Shown here one piece after another: positions 1 to 7,579 of a stretch of DNA of 44,027 nucleotides (its first letter is position 1; each line of letters starts with the position of its first letter). Origin of the DNA: Maribacter sp. ACAM166 (lineage in GTDB: Bacteria > Bacteroidota > Bacteroidia > Flavobacteriales > Flavobacteriaceae). The notes under the pieces were generated by a model. The model was not told the DNA's origin. It was given only the letters and a program-made list of their open reading frames with translations, and did no database searches. A program made the position numbers and the translations under genes. The stretch is taken from NCBI RefSeq assembly GCF_005771495.1, contig NZ_VAUW01000037.1, positions 1 through 44,027 on the forward strand. Reading direction: 5' to 3'.

Positions 1-24
1 ATAACTTCAACCACCCACATAAAT

Positions 25-48
25 CTTTAGGTAATAAATCACCTAAAG
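25..48. repeat. 8-bp stem hairpin
   Basis: CTTTAGGT at 25-32 is perfectly complementary to ACCTAAAG at 41-48, around an 8-nt loop. It lies just before a second, larger palindrome. No T-run follows, so a terminator role for a gene upstream of the window is only possible. Confidence 0.5.
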
Positions 49-58
49 AGTGTATGCC

Positions 59-96
59 CAGGTTTGATGAAGAATTTAAATTCTTCATCAAACCTG
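59..96. repeat. Perfect 38-bp palindrome
   Basis: Each 19-nt half is the exact reverse complement of the other, centred between 77 and 78 with no loop (left half CAGGTTTGATGAAGAATTT). There is no T-run, so a simple intrinsic terminator is not obvious. It could be a bidirectional transcription end, a protein-binding site or the scar of a mobile element. The symmetry is certain; the function is unknown. Confidence 0.7.
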
Positions 97-367
97 ACCT
101 AAATAATAATTATTTATCGAATTTAGACGTGTCCTAAGACGGGGAAGCCTACAGTGGACTGTTTTCTAGATTCCATTAAAACATAAAATATTAATATGTA
201 ATGGAAGAGACAGAAAGATTACTCTTGTTTTAAAGGGAGCATAACAAGCTGCGAAATATTGTTGTGTGTAGATGATTCTAAAAAAATAAGTTGACATTGA
301 TTTTAACACAAAAACCTAAGGTTTTGAGAAAGGAATCAATTATTTCAAAAAAAAAATACATCAAACA
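97..367. other. Intergenic, no gene recognised
   Basis: AT-rich DNA with no convincing reading frame on either strand. A short inverted repeat (AAAACCT/AGGTTTT) sits at 311-325. Nothing else is supported here. Confidence 0.5.
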
Positions 368-396
368 TTGGTTTTTAAATATAATTACTACTTTAG
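368..396 (+). promoter_or_regulatory. Putative Bacteroidota promoter of the Phe/Tyr operon
   Basis: TTG at 368-370 (-33 element) and TACTTTAG at 389-396 (-7 element, one mismatch to TAnnTTTG) are separated by 18 nt, the spacing expected for the Bacteroidota primary sigma factor. Transcription would start near 403, about 12 nt before the leader-peptide ATG at 415. The position fits a leader-controlled operon, but the -7 box is imperfect. Confidence 0.5.
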
Positions 397-414
397 CCAA
401 AGATTAGAATACCA

Positions 415-486
415 ATGACAAAACAATATTTCTGGAACGGTTTTTATTTTTACTTCTTTTTTAAAAGAGGTACGGGACTGTTCTAG
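415..486 (+). CDS. Phe/Tyr-rich leader peptide (pheL-like)
   Basis: A 23-codon ORF from ATG 415 to TAG 484. Seven residues are Phe, three Tyr and one Trp, so almost half are aromatic. The core, residues 10-16, reads FYFYFFF. It lies between a promoter-like sequence and a perfect hairpin with a T-run, immediately upstream of pheA. This is the arrangement of classical ribosome-mediated attenuators such as E. coli pheL, whose peptide is likewise rich in Phe. Inference: when charged tRNA-Phe or tRNA-Tyr is scarce, the ribosome stalls on the aromatic run, leaving 473-479 free to pair with the left arm of the terminator. When supply is good, the ribosome reaches the stop codon, covers 473-479 and the terminator forms. 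The ORF is too short for ordinary gene calling. No clear Shine-Dalgarno is visible, as is usual in this phylum. Confidence 0.82.
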   Translation: MTKQYFWNGFYFYFFFKRGTGLF

Positions 487-519
487 CATATTTTAAAGAT
501 AAAATAGAATTAAGTTCCG
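473..519 (+). promoter_or_regulatory. Candidate antiterminator pairing
   Basis: CGGGACT at 473-479, in the last codons of the leader peptide, can pair with AGTTCCG at 513-519, the left arm of the terminator, over 7 bp with one G-U pair. The two structures are mutually exclusive. A 6-bp hairpin at 490-505 (ATTTTA/TAAAAT) lies between the arms and would bring them together. Seen by eye only; no folding energy was calculated. Confidence 0.5.
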
Positions 520-542
520 ATGTACATCGGAACTTTTTTTTT
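512..542 (+). terminator. Attenuator terminator before pheA
   Basis: AAGTTCCGATGT at 512-523 is followed directly by its exact reverse complement at 524-535 and a run of nine T at 534-542. This is a strong intrinsic terminator signature only 20 nt before the preferred pheA start and 26 nt after the leader-peptide stop. Because it contains the ATG at 520, that ATG cannot be a sensible start for pheA. Confidence 0.85.
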
Positions 543-561
543 GAATATAATTGAACAAAAA

Positions 562-1389
562 GTGAGTTTAAAAATAGCCATACAGGGAATTAAAGGTTCC
601 AATCACCATCAGGTCGCAAAAGACTGTTTTGGTCAAGATATCGAGTTGGTAGAGTGCATGTCTTTTGATTTGCTTGTTGAAAAATTGCTATCCAACGAAG
701 CGGGTCAAGGTATTATGGCCATTGAAAATTCAATTGCTGGATCAATAATCCCGAATTATGCATTGGTCAACCATAATAACTTGCATATTATTGGCGAATA
801 CTATTTGAATATCCATCATAATTTGATGGTCCTAAAAGGGCAACAAATAAACGATATTACTGAGGTAAGCTCACACCCTATGGCATTGTTGCAATGCAAG
901 GATTTTTTCAAGCAATATCCGCAGATTAAGATGGTTGAGGATGTGGATACGGCCGAAACAGCAAAGCGTATTCAAGAAAAAAAATTGAAGCATGTTGCAG
1001 CCATTGCCCCTTCTGTAGCGGCAGAAATGTACGGGTTGGACATCGTATCGAAAGAGATACAGACCATTAAAAATAATGCTACTCGTTTTATTATTGTACA
1101 AACAAAAAATAGTGTGTTGCCAGAGGCTGATATAACCAAAGCTTCTGTACGGTTTATAGCTAACCATAAAAGGGGAAGTTTGGCCGCAGTACTTAATGTT
1201 ATGAGTGATTGCAGATTAAACTTGACGAAAATACAGTCCTTACCAGTGATAGAAACGCCATGGAAATATGCCTTTTTTGTTGATGTCACTTTTACTGATT
1301 ATGTCGATTTCAAAAAGGCGAAGAGCCTGTTGAACATCATGTCCGAAGATTTTAAAGTACTGGGTGAATATAAAAATGTGAGAGCATGA
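562..1389 (+). CDS. pheA: Prephenate dehydratase
   Basis: Converts prephenate to phenylpyruvate, the committed step to phenylalanine, in the cytoplasm. The protein (275 aa from GTG 562) has an N-terminal prephenate dehydratase domain with the NxTRF active-site motif (NATRF) and a C-terminal ACT regulatory domain. It lacks the fused chorismate mutase of the enterobacterial P-protein; here the mutase is fused to DAHP synthase three genes downstream. In the ACT domain the usual GALxxxL is GSLAAVL, and the Phe-binding ESRP motif appears as QSLP, so feedback by Phe may be altered. Start choice: the ATG at 520 lies inside the attenuator hairpin and TTG 541 lies in its T-run; GTG 562 gives a normal N-terminus (VSLKIAIQG). 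The stop overlaps the next ATG (ATGA at 1386). Confidence 0.93.
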   Translation: MSLKIAIQGIKGSNHHQVAKDCFGQDIELVECMSFDLLVEKLLSNEAGQGIMAIENSIAGSIIPNYALVNHNNLHIIGEYYLNIHHNLMVLKGQQINDITEVSSHPMALLQCKDFFKQYPQIKMVEDVDTAETAKRIQEKKLKHVAAIAPSVAAEMYGLDIVSKEIQTIKNNATRFIIVQTKNSVLPEADITKASVRFIANHKRGSLAAVLNVMSDCRLNLTKIQSLPVIETPWKYAFFVDVTFTDYVDFKKAKSLLNIMSEDFKVLGEYKNVRA

Positions 1390-2531
1390 TACAGACTGCA
1401 GATCGACTTAAAACCGTTCAGGAATACTACTTCTCTAAGAAATTAAGAGAGGTGAGGGGGCTAATGGCAAAGGGTAGGCCAATTATAAACATGGGTATTG
1501 GTAGTCCAGATTTGGCTCCGTCACAACATGTTTTAAAAACGCTTCAAGAAGCTGTACTTGATGCAGGGGCGCATCAATATCAAAGTTACCAAGGGTTGCC
1601 TGAGTTGCGTGAGGCAATAGCTCGATTTTATCAAGATAAATTCAATGTAACAGCAGACCCGGCTACGGAGATACTTCCGTTAATGGGTTCTAAGGAAGGA
1701 ATTATGCACATAAGCCTTGCATTTTTAAATGAAGGCGATGAGGTGTTGATTCCAAACCCTGGATATCCTACGTATACATCGGTAACGCATTTAGTTGGAG
1801 CGGTACCTAAGTATTATGATTTGACGGAAGCCAATGGTTGGTTTCCAGATTTGGAGATTTTGGAGAAGCAAGATTTGTCTAACGTTAAAATTATGTGGCT
1901 CAGCTATCCACATATGCCAACAGGGGCAATAGCCTCACTTGAGCAGTTAGGGGCAATGGTAAATTTTGCTAAGAAAAATGATATTCTATTAGTAAACGAT
2001 AACCCGTATAGTTTTGTTCTAAATGCAGAGCCTGCAAGCATTTTAAGTTTGCCAAAGGCTAAGGAAGTTTGTTTAGAATTGAATTCGCTTAGTAAAACCT
2101 TTAATATGGCAGGTTGGCGCGTAGGTTATGTACTGGGAAGTACGGAGCATATTGAAGCTATTTTAAAGGTGAAGAGTAATATGGATTCTGGAATGTTCTA
2201 TGGAATTCAAAAAGGAGCTATCGCTGCTCTAGAAAGTAGTGATGATTGGTTTTCTAGTTTAAATGAAGTGTATGATTCTAGACGGGAATTGGTTTTTCAA
2301 TTAGCCGATAAATTGAAGTGCACGTATGATAGGAATGCGGTGGGCATGTTTGTATGGGCAAAATTACCTGAAGGGAGTATTACATCCGAAGAATTTATAG
2401 ATGACATTTTATATAAAAAGGATTTATTCATTACCCCTGGAACGATTTTCGGCAGTAATGGAGAAGGATATATACGCTTTTCACTTTGTATCACTGAGGA
2501 TAAAATAAAAGAGGCAATTAAAAGGTTTTGA
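1386..2531 (+). CDS. PLP-dependent class I/II aminotransferase
   Basis: A fold-type I aminotransferase of 381 aa. The Schiff-base lysine is K237 in SLSKTFNMAGWR, and the PNPGYPTY and NDNPY segments typical of AspC / LL-diaminopimelate aminotransferase relatives are present. Its place between pheA and tyrA suggests that it transaminates phenylpyruvate and 4-hydroxyphenylpyruvate, or prephenate, to finish Phe and Tyr synthesis. Substrate specificity cannot be read from sequence alone. The 4-nt overlap with pheA indicates translational coupling. A small hairpin repeat lies between it and tyrA. Confidence 0.9.
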   Translation: MIQTADRLKTVQEYYFSKKLREVRGLMAKGRPIINMGIGSPDLAPSQHVLKTLQEAVLDAGAHQYQSYQGLPELREAIARFYQDKFNVTADPATEILPLMGSKEGIMHISLAFLNEGDEVLIPNPGYPTYTSVTHLVGAVPKYYDLTEANGWFPDLEILEKQDLSNVKIMWLSYPHMPTGAIASLEQLGAMVNFAKKNDILLVNDNPYSFVLNAEPASILSLPKAKEVCLELNSLSKTFNMAGWRVGYVLGSTEHIEAILKVKSNMDSGMFYGIQKGAIAALESSDDWFSSLNEVYDSRRELVFQLADKLKCTYDRNAVGMFVWAKLPEGSITSEEFIDDILYKKDLFITPGTIFGSNGEGYIRFSLCITEDKIKEAIKRF

Positions 2532-2586
2532 TTTGATGACGTATTCAGAGATCGAAATCTGAATTTTAAGGAATAAGGAATAAAAT

Positions 2587-2613
2587 CTCCCTCTTTTGGA
2601 GGGGTTAGGAGAG
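2587..2613 (+). repeat. Small C-rich/G-rich hairpin repeat, copy 1
   Basis: A CTCCCTC-TTTT-GGAGGGG core followed by TTAGGAGAG, 4 nt before the tyrA ATG. A closely similar element lies at 32644-32670, just before dnaG. Elements of this look recur in flavobacterial genomes from memory; here the two copies are directly visible. The G-rich right arm may also act as, or mask, a ribosome-binding region. Confidence 0.6.
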
Positions 2614-2617
2614 TAAA

Positions 2618-3478
2618 ATGAACGTATTTGTAATCGGTATTGGTTTAATTGGTGGTTCTTTGGCGAAAGATATAAAGTCTACGCTTGAAGATGTTACCGT
2701 ATACGGTATAGATTCTAATGTAGCACATTTAGCAGAGGCCCTAACGCTAGGGATTGTCGATAAGAAAGCAGCCTATCAAGATTTGCAATTGGCAGACATG
2801 GTGATTGTAAGTATTCCGGTAGATGTTATGGTTACAGAGCTTCCGAAAATATTGGATGCCGTACATGAAGATTGTGTTGTTTTTGATGTAGGGTCGACAA
2901 AATCGTTAATCTGTAAAACGTTAGAGAATCACCCGAAAAGGAGAAACTTCTTGGCATGTCACCCAATTTCGGGAACAGAGTTTTCCGGTCCATCAGCAGC
3001 TATTGTCGGTTTGTTCAACGAAAAGACGAACATTATTTGTGAAGTGGAGTTGACTGCATTTAAGCTACAAGAAAGAGCATTACAAATTTTTCAATCAATA
3101 GGTATGCGTATCCGATACATGAATCCAGAAGCGCACGATAAGCATATCGCCTATGTGTCTCATTTATCACACATCAGTGCTTTTATGTTAGGTAAAACGG
3201 TCATTGAAAAAGAGAAAAATGAACGTGATATTTTTGATATGGCGGGCAGTGGTTTTGAAAGCACGGTTCGTTTAGCAAAAAGTTCACCAGCCATGTGGAC
3301 TCCTATTTTTAAACAGAATAAAGAGAATGTGGTCGAGACTTTAGAAGGATATATTCAAAATCTTACGGCATTTAAACAATTGTTATTAGAAGATGATTAT
3401 GAAGGCATTTATAATGAAATGAACAATACCAATAAAATAAAAGGAATATTAAAAGGAATACCATTAAACAAGAAATAG
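2618..3478 (+). CDS. tyrA: Prephenate dehydrogenase
   Basis: Oxidative decarboxylation of prephenate to 4-hydroxyphenylpyruvate, the tyrosine branch. The 286-aa protein opens with a Rossmann NAD-binding motif GIGLIGG (residues 7-13). The catalytic-region histidine is H115 in CHPISGTE. No chorismate mutase or ACT domain is attached, so direct feedback by Tyr is not obvious and control probably comes from the operon leader. It is the third gene of the aromatic operon and lies 11 nt before the DAHP synthase gene. Confidence 0.93.
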   Translation: MNVFVIGIGLIGGSLAKDIKSTLEDVTVYGIDSNVAHLAEALTLGIVDKKAAYQDLQLADMVIVSIPVDVMVTELPKILDAVHEDCVVFDVGSTKSLICKTLENHPKRRNFLACHPISGTEFSGPSAAIVGLFNEKTNIICEVELTAFKLQERALQIFQSIGMRIRYMNPEAHDKHIAYVSHLSHISAFMLGKTVIEKEKNERDIFDMAGSGFESTVRLAKSSPAMWTPIFKQNKENVVETLEGYIQNLTAFKQLLLEDDYEGIYNEMNNTNKIKGILKGIPLNKK

Positions 3479-3489
3479 AATAAATTAAA

Positions 3490-4572
3490 ATGAAAAATTC
3501 AAAACAAATGAGAACATGGTTGGACGATTTAGGACTAGATCATCCACTAGTAATAGCAGGGCCATGTAGTGCGGAAACAGAGGAACAAGTGTTAGGAATA
3601 GCACACTCCTTAAAGGATACCGATGTCAATTATTACAGGGCAGGTATTTGGAAACCACGTACACGTCCAGGAAATTTTGAAGGTGTAGGCGCATTGGGCC
3701 TTAAATGGCTTCAACAAGTTAAAGCTGAAACAGGTATGAAAACGGCTACTGAAGTAGCTAATCGTGCACACGTTGAATTAGCTTTAGAGCATGATATCGA
3801 TTTATTATGGATCGGTGCAAGATCAACAGTGAGTCCGTTTATCGTACAAGAAATTGCAGATGCCTTAAAGGGAACTGATAAAATTGTATTGGTAAAGAAT
3901 CCTGTGAATCCAGATTTAGCATTGTGGTTAGGTGCCGTAGAACGTTTAGCAACTGCTGATATCAAGAATTTAGGAGTTATTCATAGAGGGTTCTCTACGT
4001 ATGAGAAAACTAAATATAGAAATATTCCAGAATGGCAAATGCCAATTGATTTGCAGACTAAATTTCCAGATTTGCCAATCATAAATGACCCATCACATAT
4101 CACTGGAAATAGAGATATGATTTTCGATGTATCGCAAACTGCGTTAGATCTTAATTTTGACGGATTAATGATTGAAACACATCATGACCCTGATAAGGCA
4201 TGGAGTGATGCTGCACAGCAAGTGACGCCAGCAACATTGGTTCAGATTATGAAAGATTTGAAGATACGTAAAGAGGATAACTCTGAAACGGAATATAAAG
4301 CGAAACTGAACAATTTAAGAGCGAATATTGATATTTTCGATAATCAGTTACTTGAGACTCTAGGCAAACGTATGAAGACTTCAGATGCAATTGGCGCTCT
4401 TAAAAAAGAGAAGAATGTAGCTGTTTTACAAAGTACTCGATGGAACGAGATTTTAGGGGCAATGATTTTAGAAGGAGAAACCAAGGGACTTAGTGAAGAA
4501 TTTGTACTTCGCATGTTCAAAGCGATTCACCAAGAATCGATTCGTCATCAAGAGAAAATAGTTAACGGTTAA
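3490..4572 (+). CDS. Bifunctional DAHP synthase / chorismate mutase type II
   Basis: A fusion of the first shikimate-pathway enzyme with the first enzyme of the Phe/Tyr branch. Residues 1 to about 255 form a type I-beta 3-deoxy-7-phosphoheptulonate synthase (AGPCSAET near 24-31, KPRTRPGNFEG, GARSTVSPF, NDPSHITG). Residues from about 265 to 355 form an AroQ-class chorismate mutase (helical, with NLRANIDIFDNQLL and a Lys-rich second helix). The 360-aa length suits this fusion, which is common in Bacteroidota. It joins carbon entry to branch commitment and is the last gene of the attenuator-led operon, followed at once by a terminator. Confidence 0.93.
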   Translation: MKNSKQMRTWLDDLGLDHPLVIAGPCSAETEEQVLGIAHSLKDTDVNYYRAGIWKPRTRPGNFEGVGALGLKWLQQVKAETGMKTATEVANRAHVELALEHDIDLLWIGARSTVSPFIVQEIADALKGTDKIVLVKNPVNPDLALWLGAVERLATADIKNLGVIHRGFSTYEKTKYRNIPEWQMPIDLQTKFPDLPIINDPSHITGNRDMIFDVSQTALDLNFDGLMIETHHDPDKAWSDAAQQVTPATLVQIMKDLKIRKEDNSETEYKAKLNNLRANIDIFDNQLLETLGKRMKTSDAIGALKKEKNVAVLQSTRWNEILGAMILEGETKGLSEEFVLRMFKAIHQESIRHQEKIVNG

Positions 4573-4590
4573 AAGTTGACTTTATATATA

Positions 4591-4621
4591 AAAATGCCCG
4601 GTCAAGTAGACCGGGCATTTT
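4591..4621. terminator. Bidirectional intrinsic terminator
   Basis: AAAATGCCCGGTC at 4591-4603 pairs perfectly with GACCGGGCATTTT at 4609-4621 around a 5-nt loop. A-runs and T-runs flank it, so it can serve both the aromatic operon on + and the convergent gene on -, whose stop is at 4627. Confidence 0.9.
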
Positions 4622-4626
4622 TAATT

Positions 4627-5067
4627 TTATCTTTTGAAAATATATCTGGTAATAAATATACCTGATGAATCCCCCTTGCCACCGTCACTTTCAACAGCAC
4701 TGGTGACAAACGCTAGCTCCCAGCCTTCGGCTACCATAGCATTTATTTTAGAGGTTATAACAGCATCATTGGCTGCGATATTCTGAAAACGGATACCGCC
4801 AATATTGAAAAAATTCAATAGTTTGGTTTCGTCAAAATCTTTAACTCTGATTTCGCCTCTTTTCGATTTGTTACGGCTATTGTCGTCTTCAGTTTGGGTT
4901 GTAGTAAATTCTGCATAATCCTTTTCTTCATTACCATCGATAATTCTAGAACGCCCCATCCCACTTGATACGATAGATTCTACACTGGTAATGACTTTAA
5001 ACTCTTGTGCGCTTAAACTTAAAGCACCACAAAACATCAGTAATACACTAAAAATACTTTTTTTCAT
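4627..5067 (-). CDS. Secreted DUF4177-like protein
   Basis: A 146-aa protein with a clear Sec signal peptide (MKKSIFSVLLMFCGALSLSAQ, cleavage after the final Ala-Gln). The C-terminal part (MVAEGWELAFVTSAVE followed by a final ITRYIFKR strand) resembles the short DUF4177 fold, where a Gly-Trp-Glu motif precedes a last beta strand. The function of that family is unknown. The gene is monocistronic, faces the aromatic operon and shares its terminator. The family call is by eye; the protein itself looks real. Confidence 0.65.
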   Translation of the reverse strand: MKKSIFSVLLMFCGALSLSAQEFKVITSVESIVSSGMGRSRIIDGNEEKDYAEFTTTQTEDDNSRNKSKRGEIRVKDFDETKLLNFFNIGGIRFQNIAANDAVITSKINAMVAEGWELAFVTSAVESDGGKGDSSGIFITRYIFKR

Positions 5068-5332
5068 GATTTTGGTTTTTTTAAAAAATTAACCATCTTT
5101 TGATGATTATCAATTGTTAACAGTGTAAAACATAATTAATTGTATAAAATAGGCTAGAATTATGGGGTTATATGTGTTTTGGTAGAGCAGAGTTGAAAAA
5201 TAGGGTAGTAATAGACCTGATGTATATACATCGATTTTTCACTATTTAAAGTCCCTCTTTTTATTGAATTTAAAAGTCAAAAACAGATTGATTATATCTT
5301 CCTTGGGGTATAGAAATTTAGTAAATAAAGTA
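5068..5332. other. Intergenic, nothing recognised
   Basis: AT-rich DNA upstream of the minus-strand secreted protein and downstream of the pseudogene at 5333-6052. It should hold the promoter of the 4627-5067 gene, but no convincing TTG/TAnnTTTG pair was found. Confidence 0.4.
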
Positions 5333-6052
5333 CTATTCACCTTGCTCCAAAATACCTGAGGTAACCATAAATTTATGACTTTCTATTTCTTTAATCGCGA
5401 AATTTAGTGCATATTTCGGATTGACACCACTACCACTACTAGTAATCCAACTACTTTTTCCTGTGATTTCTTTTCTAATTTTTTTTTTCTCTTTTACAGT
5501 CAGTTATACCATAACAAATTCATTTGGATTACTTGCCATTCTAAACCACCAGTTAATGATGCCTGCATCACTACCTTGGTTGTTCTACATATTGTCAACT
5601 TCGGTCGCACTTTGGTCAAAAATAAAGGTGAACACAGATTGACGTTGACGAATCACATTATTTAACGGGTTTGAGGAAATTGTACCTTTTTCTTTGAGTT
5701 GATTAAACCAGAAGCCAATTGCTGTGCAACAGTATTGGAATTTCAACCTAAAAAAACTTGGTTGAATTTATGTATCTTCTCTCTAAGTATAGCAGACGTT
5801 ATTTTTTGATTTTGTATTCTGCTTTGAGTAATCCATATTTAAGGATAGAATTTTAGAAGACACCCCAGTATTTTTTAAGTTGATATAATGCTGACATCGA
5901 TGCGTGGAATTTCACATCTGAAGTGTTTATTTTACAAATTATCATATAATCGTCGAAATCCAACTTTTGCATGAGTACTACAGATTCATTCGTAATTGTT
6001 TCTTGAGCGATTCCTAAGGTTGAGGTCAAAGGAGTTATAAAAAAGGATTCAT
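5333..6052 (-). pseudogene. Frameshifted remnant of a secreted protein gene
   Basis: Reading the minus strand and switching frames repeatedly recovers continuous protein-like sequence. It begins with a short MNPFL start at 6052, a signal-like stretch ending TPLTSTLGIAQ, then ESVVLMQKLDFDDYMIICK, SAILREKIHKFNQVFLG, NSNTVAQQLASGLINSK, GIINWWFRMASNPNEF, and finally NPKYALNFAIKEIESHK, ending at a stop at 5333. Several frameshifts and stops separate the pieces. I do not recognise the family. The plus-strand ORF at 5421-5642 is the antisense shadow of this remnant. Confidence 0.6.
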
Positions 6053-6176
6053 TTTCTACTGAAATTCATTTTTAAGGTATAGGTTGTTATGAATTGTTAT
6101 CGTTAGAAATTAAGATTTCTATTATTTTTCGTTTTTAAAGCAGTTACTTTGTATTAATGGAAGGTATTATGGATAA

Positions 6177-7130
6177 ATGGTAGGAATTGTTTACAAATCT
6201 ACAGGGAGTTGGTACACTGTTAAATCAGAAAATGGTGATTTCTATAACTGTAAGATAAAAGGGAAATTTAGAATTAAAGGAATTAAAAGCACCAATCCGG
6301 TAGCGGTTGGTGATCGAGTTCATTTTGAAGTGGAAACCATTGGGGATGACACTATCGGAATAATTCATAAAATCGAAGATCGAAAAAATTATATTATACG
6401 TAAGTCTGTGAACCTATCAAAACAGACGCATATTATAGCTTCTAATCTAAATCAGGTTTTTTTATTGGTTACGTTGAATAACCCCACCACTTATCCAGTT
6501 TTTATTGATCGATTTTTAATTACTGCAGAAGCGTATAAAATTCCCGTAGTACTTCTTTTTAATAAAGTTGATACATACAATCCAGAGGAAATCGACGAAA
6601 TAAAATTTTTGGCGGCCCTTTATCGGAACATTGGGTATACCTGTATTGGAATTTCTGCTTTAACCGGAAAGAATATAGATACGGTAAAAGAAATGATGGT
6701 TGGTAAAACGTCAATGTTTTCTGGTCACTCTGGTGTGGGTAAATCTACTTTGGTAAATGCTATTGAGCCAAACTTAGATATTAAGACAAAAAAGTTGTCT
6801 GAACAACATTTACAAGGTCAGCACACTACCACTTTTGCCGAAATGTTCGATTTAAGCTTTGATGCCCGTATTATCGATACACCGGGTATAAAAGGGTTTG
6901 GTATTGTGGATATGGAAAAGGAAGAAATAGGAAATTATTTTCCTGAATTTTTTAAATTGAAACAACACTGTAAGTTTAATAATTGCATTCACATCGATGA
7001 GCCCAAGTGCGCTATAAAGGATGCATTAGAAGCTGGTGAAATAGCTTGGAGTAGATACCAAAGCTATCAACAAATGATAAAAGGCGAGGATGATAATTAT
7101 CGGGTTGATATACACGATGAGAAAAAATGA
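6177..7130 (+). CDS. rsgA: Ribosome small-subunit-dependent GTPase A
   Basis: A circularly permuted GTPase that helps mature the 30S subunit. Over 317 aa it has an N-terminal OB fold (to about residue 75). The G motifs follow in permuted order: G4 NKVD at 129-132, G1 GHSGVGKS at 183-190, G2 threonines at 217-219 and G3 DTPG at 234-237. A C-terminal zinc knuckle has C265, C270, H272 and C278. All key residues are present and the length is normal. Its stop overlaps the dtd start by 4 nt (ATGA), opening a tight three-gene operon. Confidence 0.96.
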   Translation: MVGIVYKSTGSWYTVKSENGDFYNCKIKGKFRIKGIKSTNPVAVGDRVHFEVETIGDDTIGIIHKIEDRKNYIIRKSVNLSKQTHIIASNLNQVFLLVTLNNPTTYPVFIDRFLITAEAYKIPVVLLFNKVDTYNPEEIDEIKFLAALYRNIGYTCIGISALTGKNIDTVKEMMVGKTSMFSGHSGVGKSTLVNAIEPNLDIKTKKLSEQHLQGQHTTTFAEMFDLSFDARIIDTPGIKGFGIVDMEKEEIGNYFPEFFKLKQHCKFNNCIHIDEPKCAIKDALEAGEIAWSRYQSYQQMIKGEDDNYRVDIHDEKK

Positions 7131-7579
7131 GGGTAGTACTACAACGTGTATCAAGGGCAAGTGTTACGGTAGAAGATAAGCAAATAAGTACTATAAACGA
7201 AGGTTTATTAATCCTCGTAGGTATTGAGGGTTCAGATACACAAGAAGATATCGATTGGTTATCGAATAAAATAGTCAACCTACGTATTTTTAATGATGAC
7301 CAAGGTGTGATGAACGATTCACTTTTAGAAAATAAAGGAGATGCTATTGTAGTTAGTCAATTTACGCTGCACGCTGCTACAAAAAAGGGGAATAGACCTT
7401 CTTATATGCAAGCTGCACGACCAGAAGTTGCAAGTCCGCTTTATGAAGCTTTCGTAGCATCTATAGAATCTAAACTAGGTAAAAATGTAGGTACAGGTAT
7501 ATTCGGTGCAGATATGAAAGTTGATTTACTCAATGATGGACCGGTAACGATACTTATAGATACAAAAACCAAGGAATAA
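7127..7579 (+). CDS. dtd: D-aminoacyl-tRNA deacylase
   Basis: Removes D-amino acids, and glycine mischarged on tRNA-Ala, from tRNA, a translation quality-control step. The 150-aa length is typical. The catalytic SQFTLHA motif spans residues 77-83 (T80). The Gly-cisPro motif is G138-P139 in NDGPVT. The gene overlaps rsgA by 4 nt and the next gene by 1 nt, so translation of the three is probably coupled. Confidence 0.96.
   Translation: MRVVLQRVSRASVTVEDKQISTINEGLLILVGIEGSDTQEDIDWLSNKIVNLRIFNDDQGVMNDSLLENKGDAIVVSQFTLHAATKKGNRPSYMQAARPEVASPLYEAFVASIESKLGKNVGTGIFGADMKVDLLNDGPVTILIDTKTKE

Noticed and set aside
520..561. ATG at 520 as the pheA start
   Set aside because: It lies inside the perfect terminator hairpin (512-535); the extra residues are encoded by the hairpin and T-run and do not resemble the family N-terminus.
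5421..5642. Plus-strand 73-codon hydrophobic ORF
   Set aside because: Antisense to the frameshifted minus-strand pseudogene, which explains its open frame.
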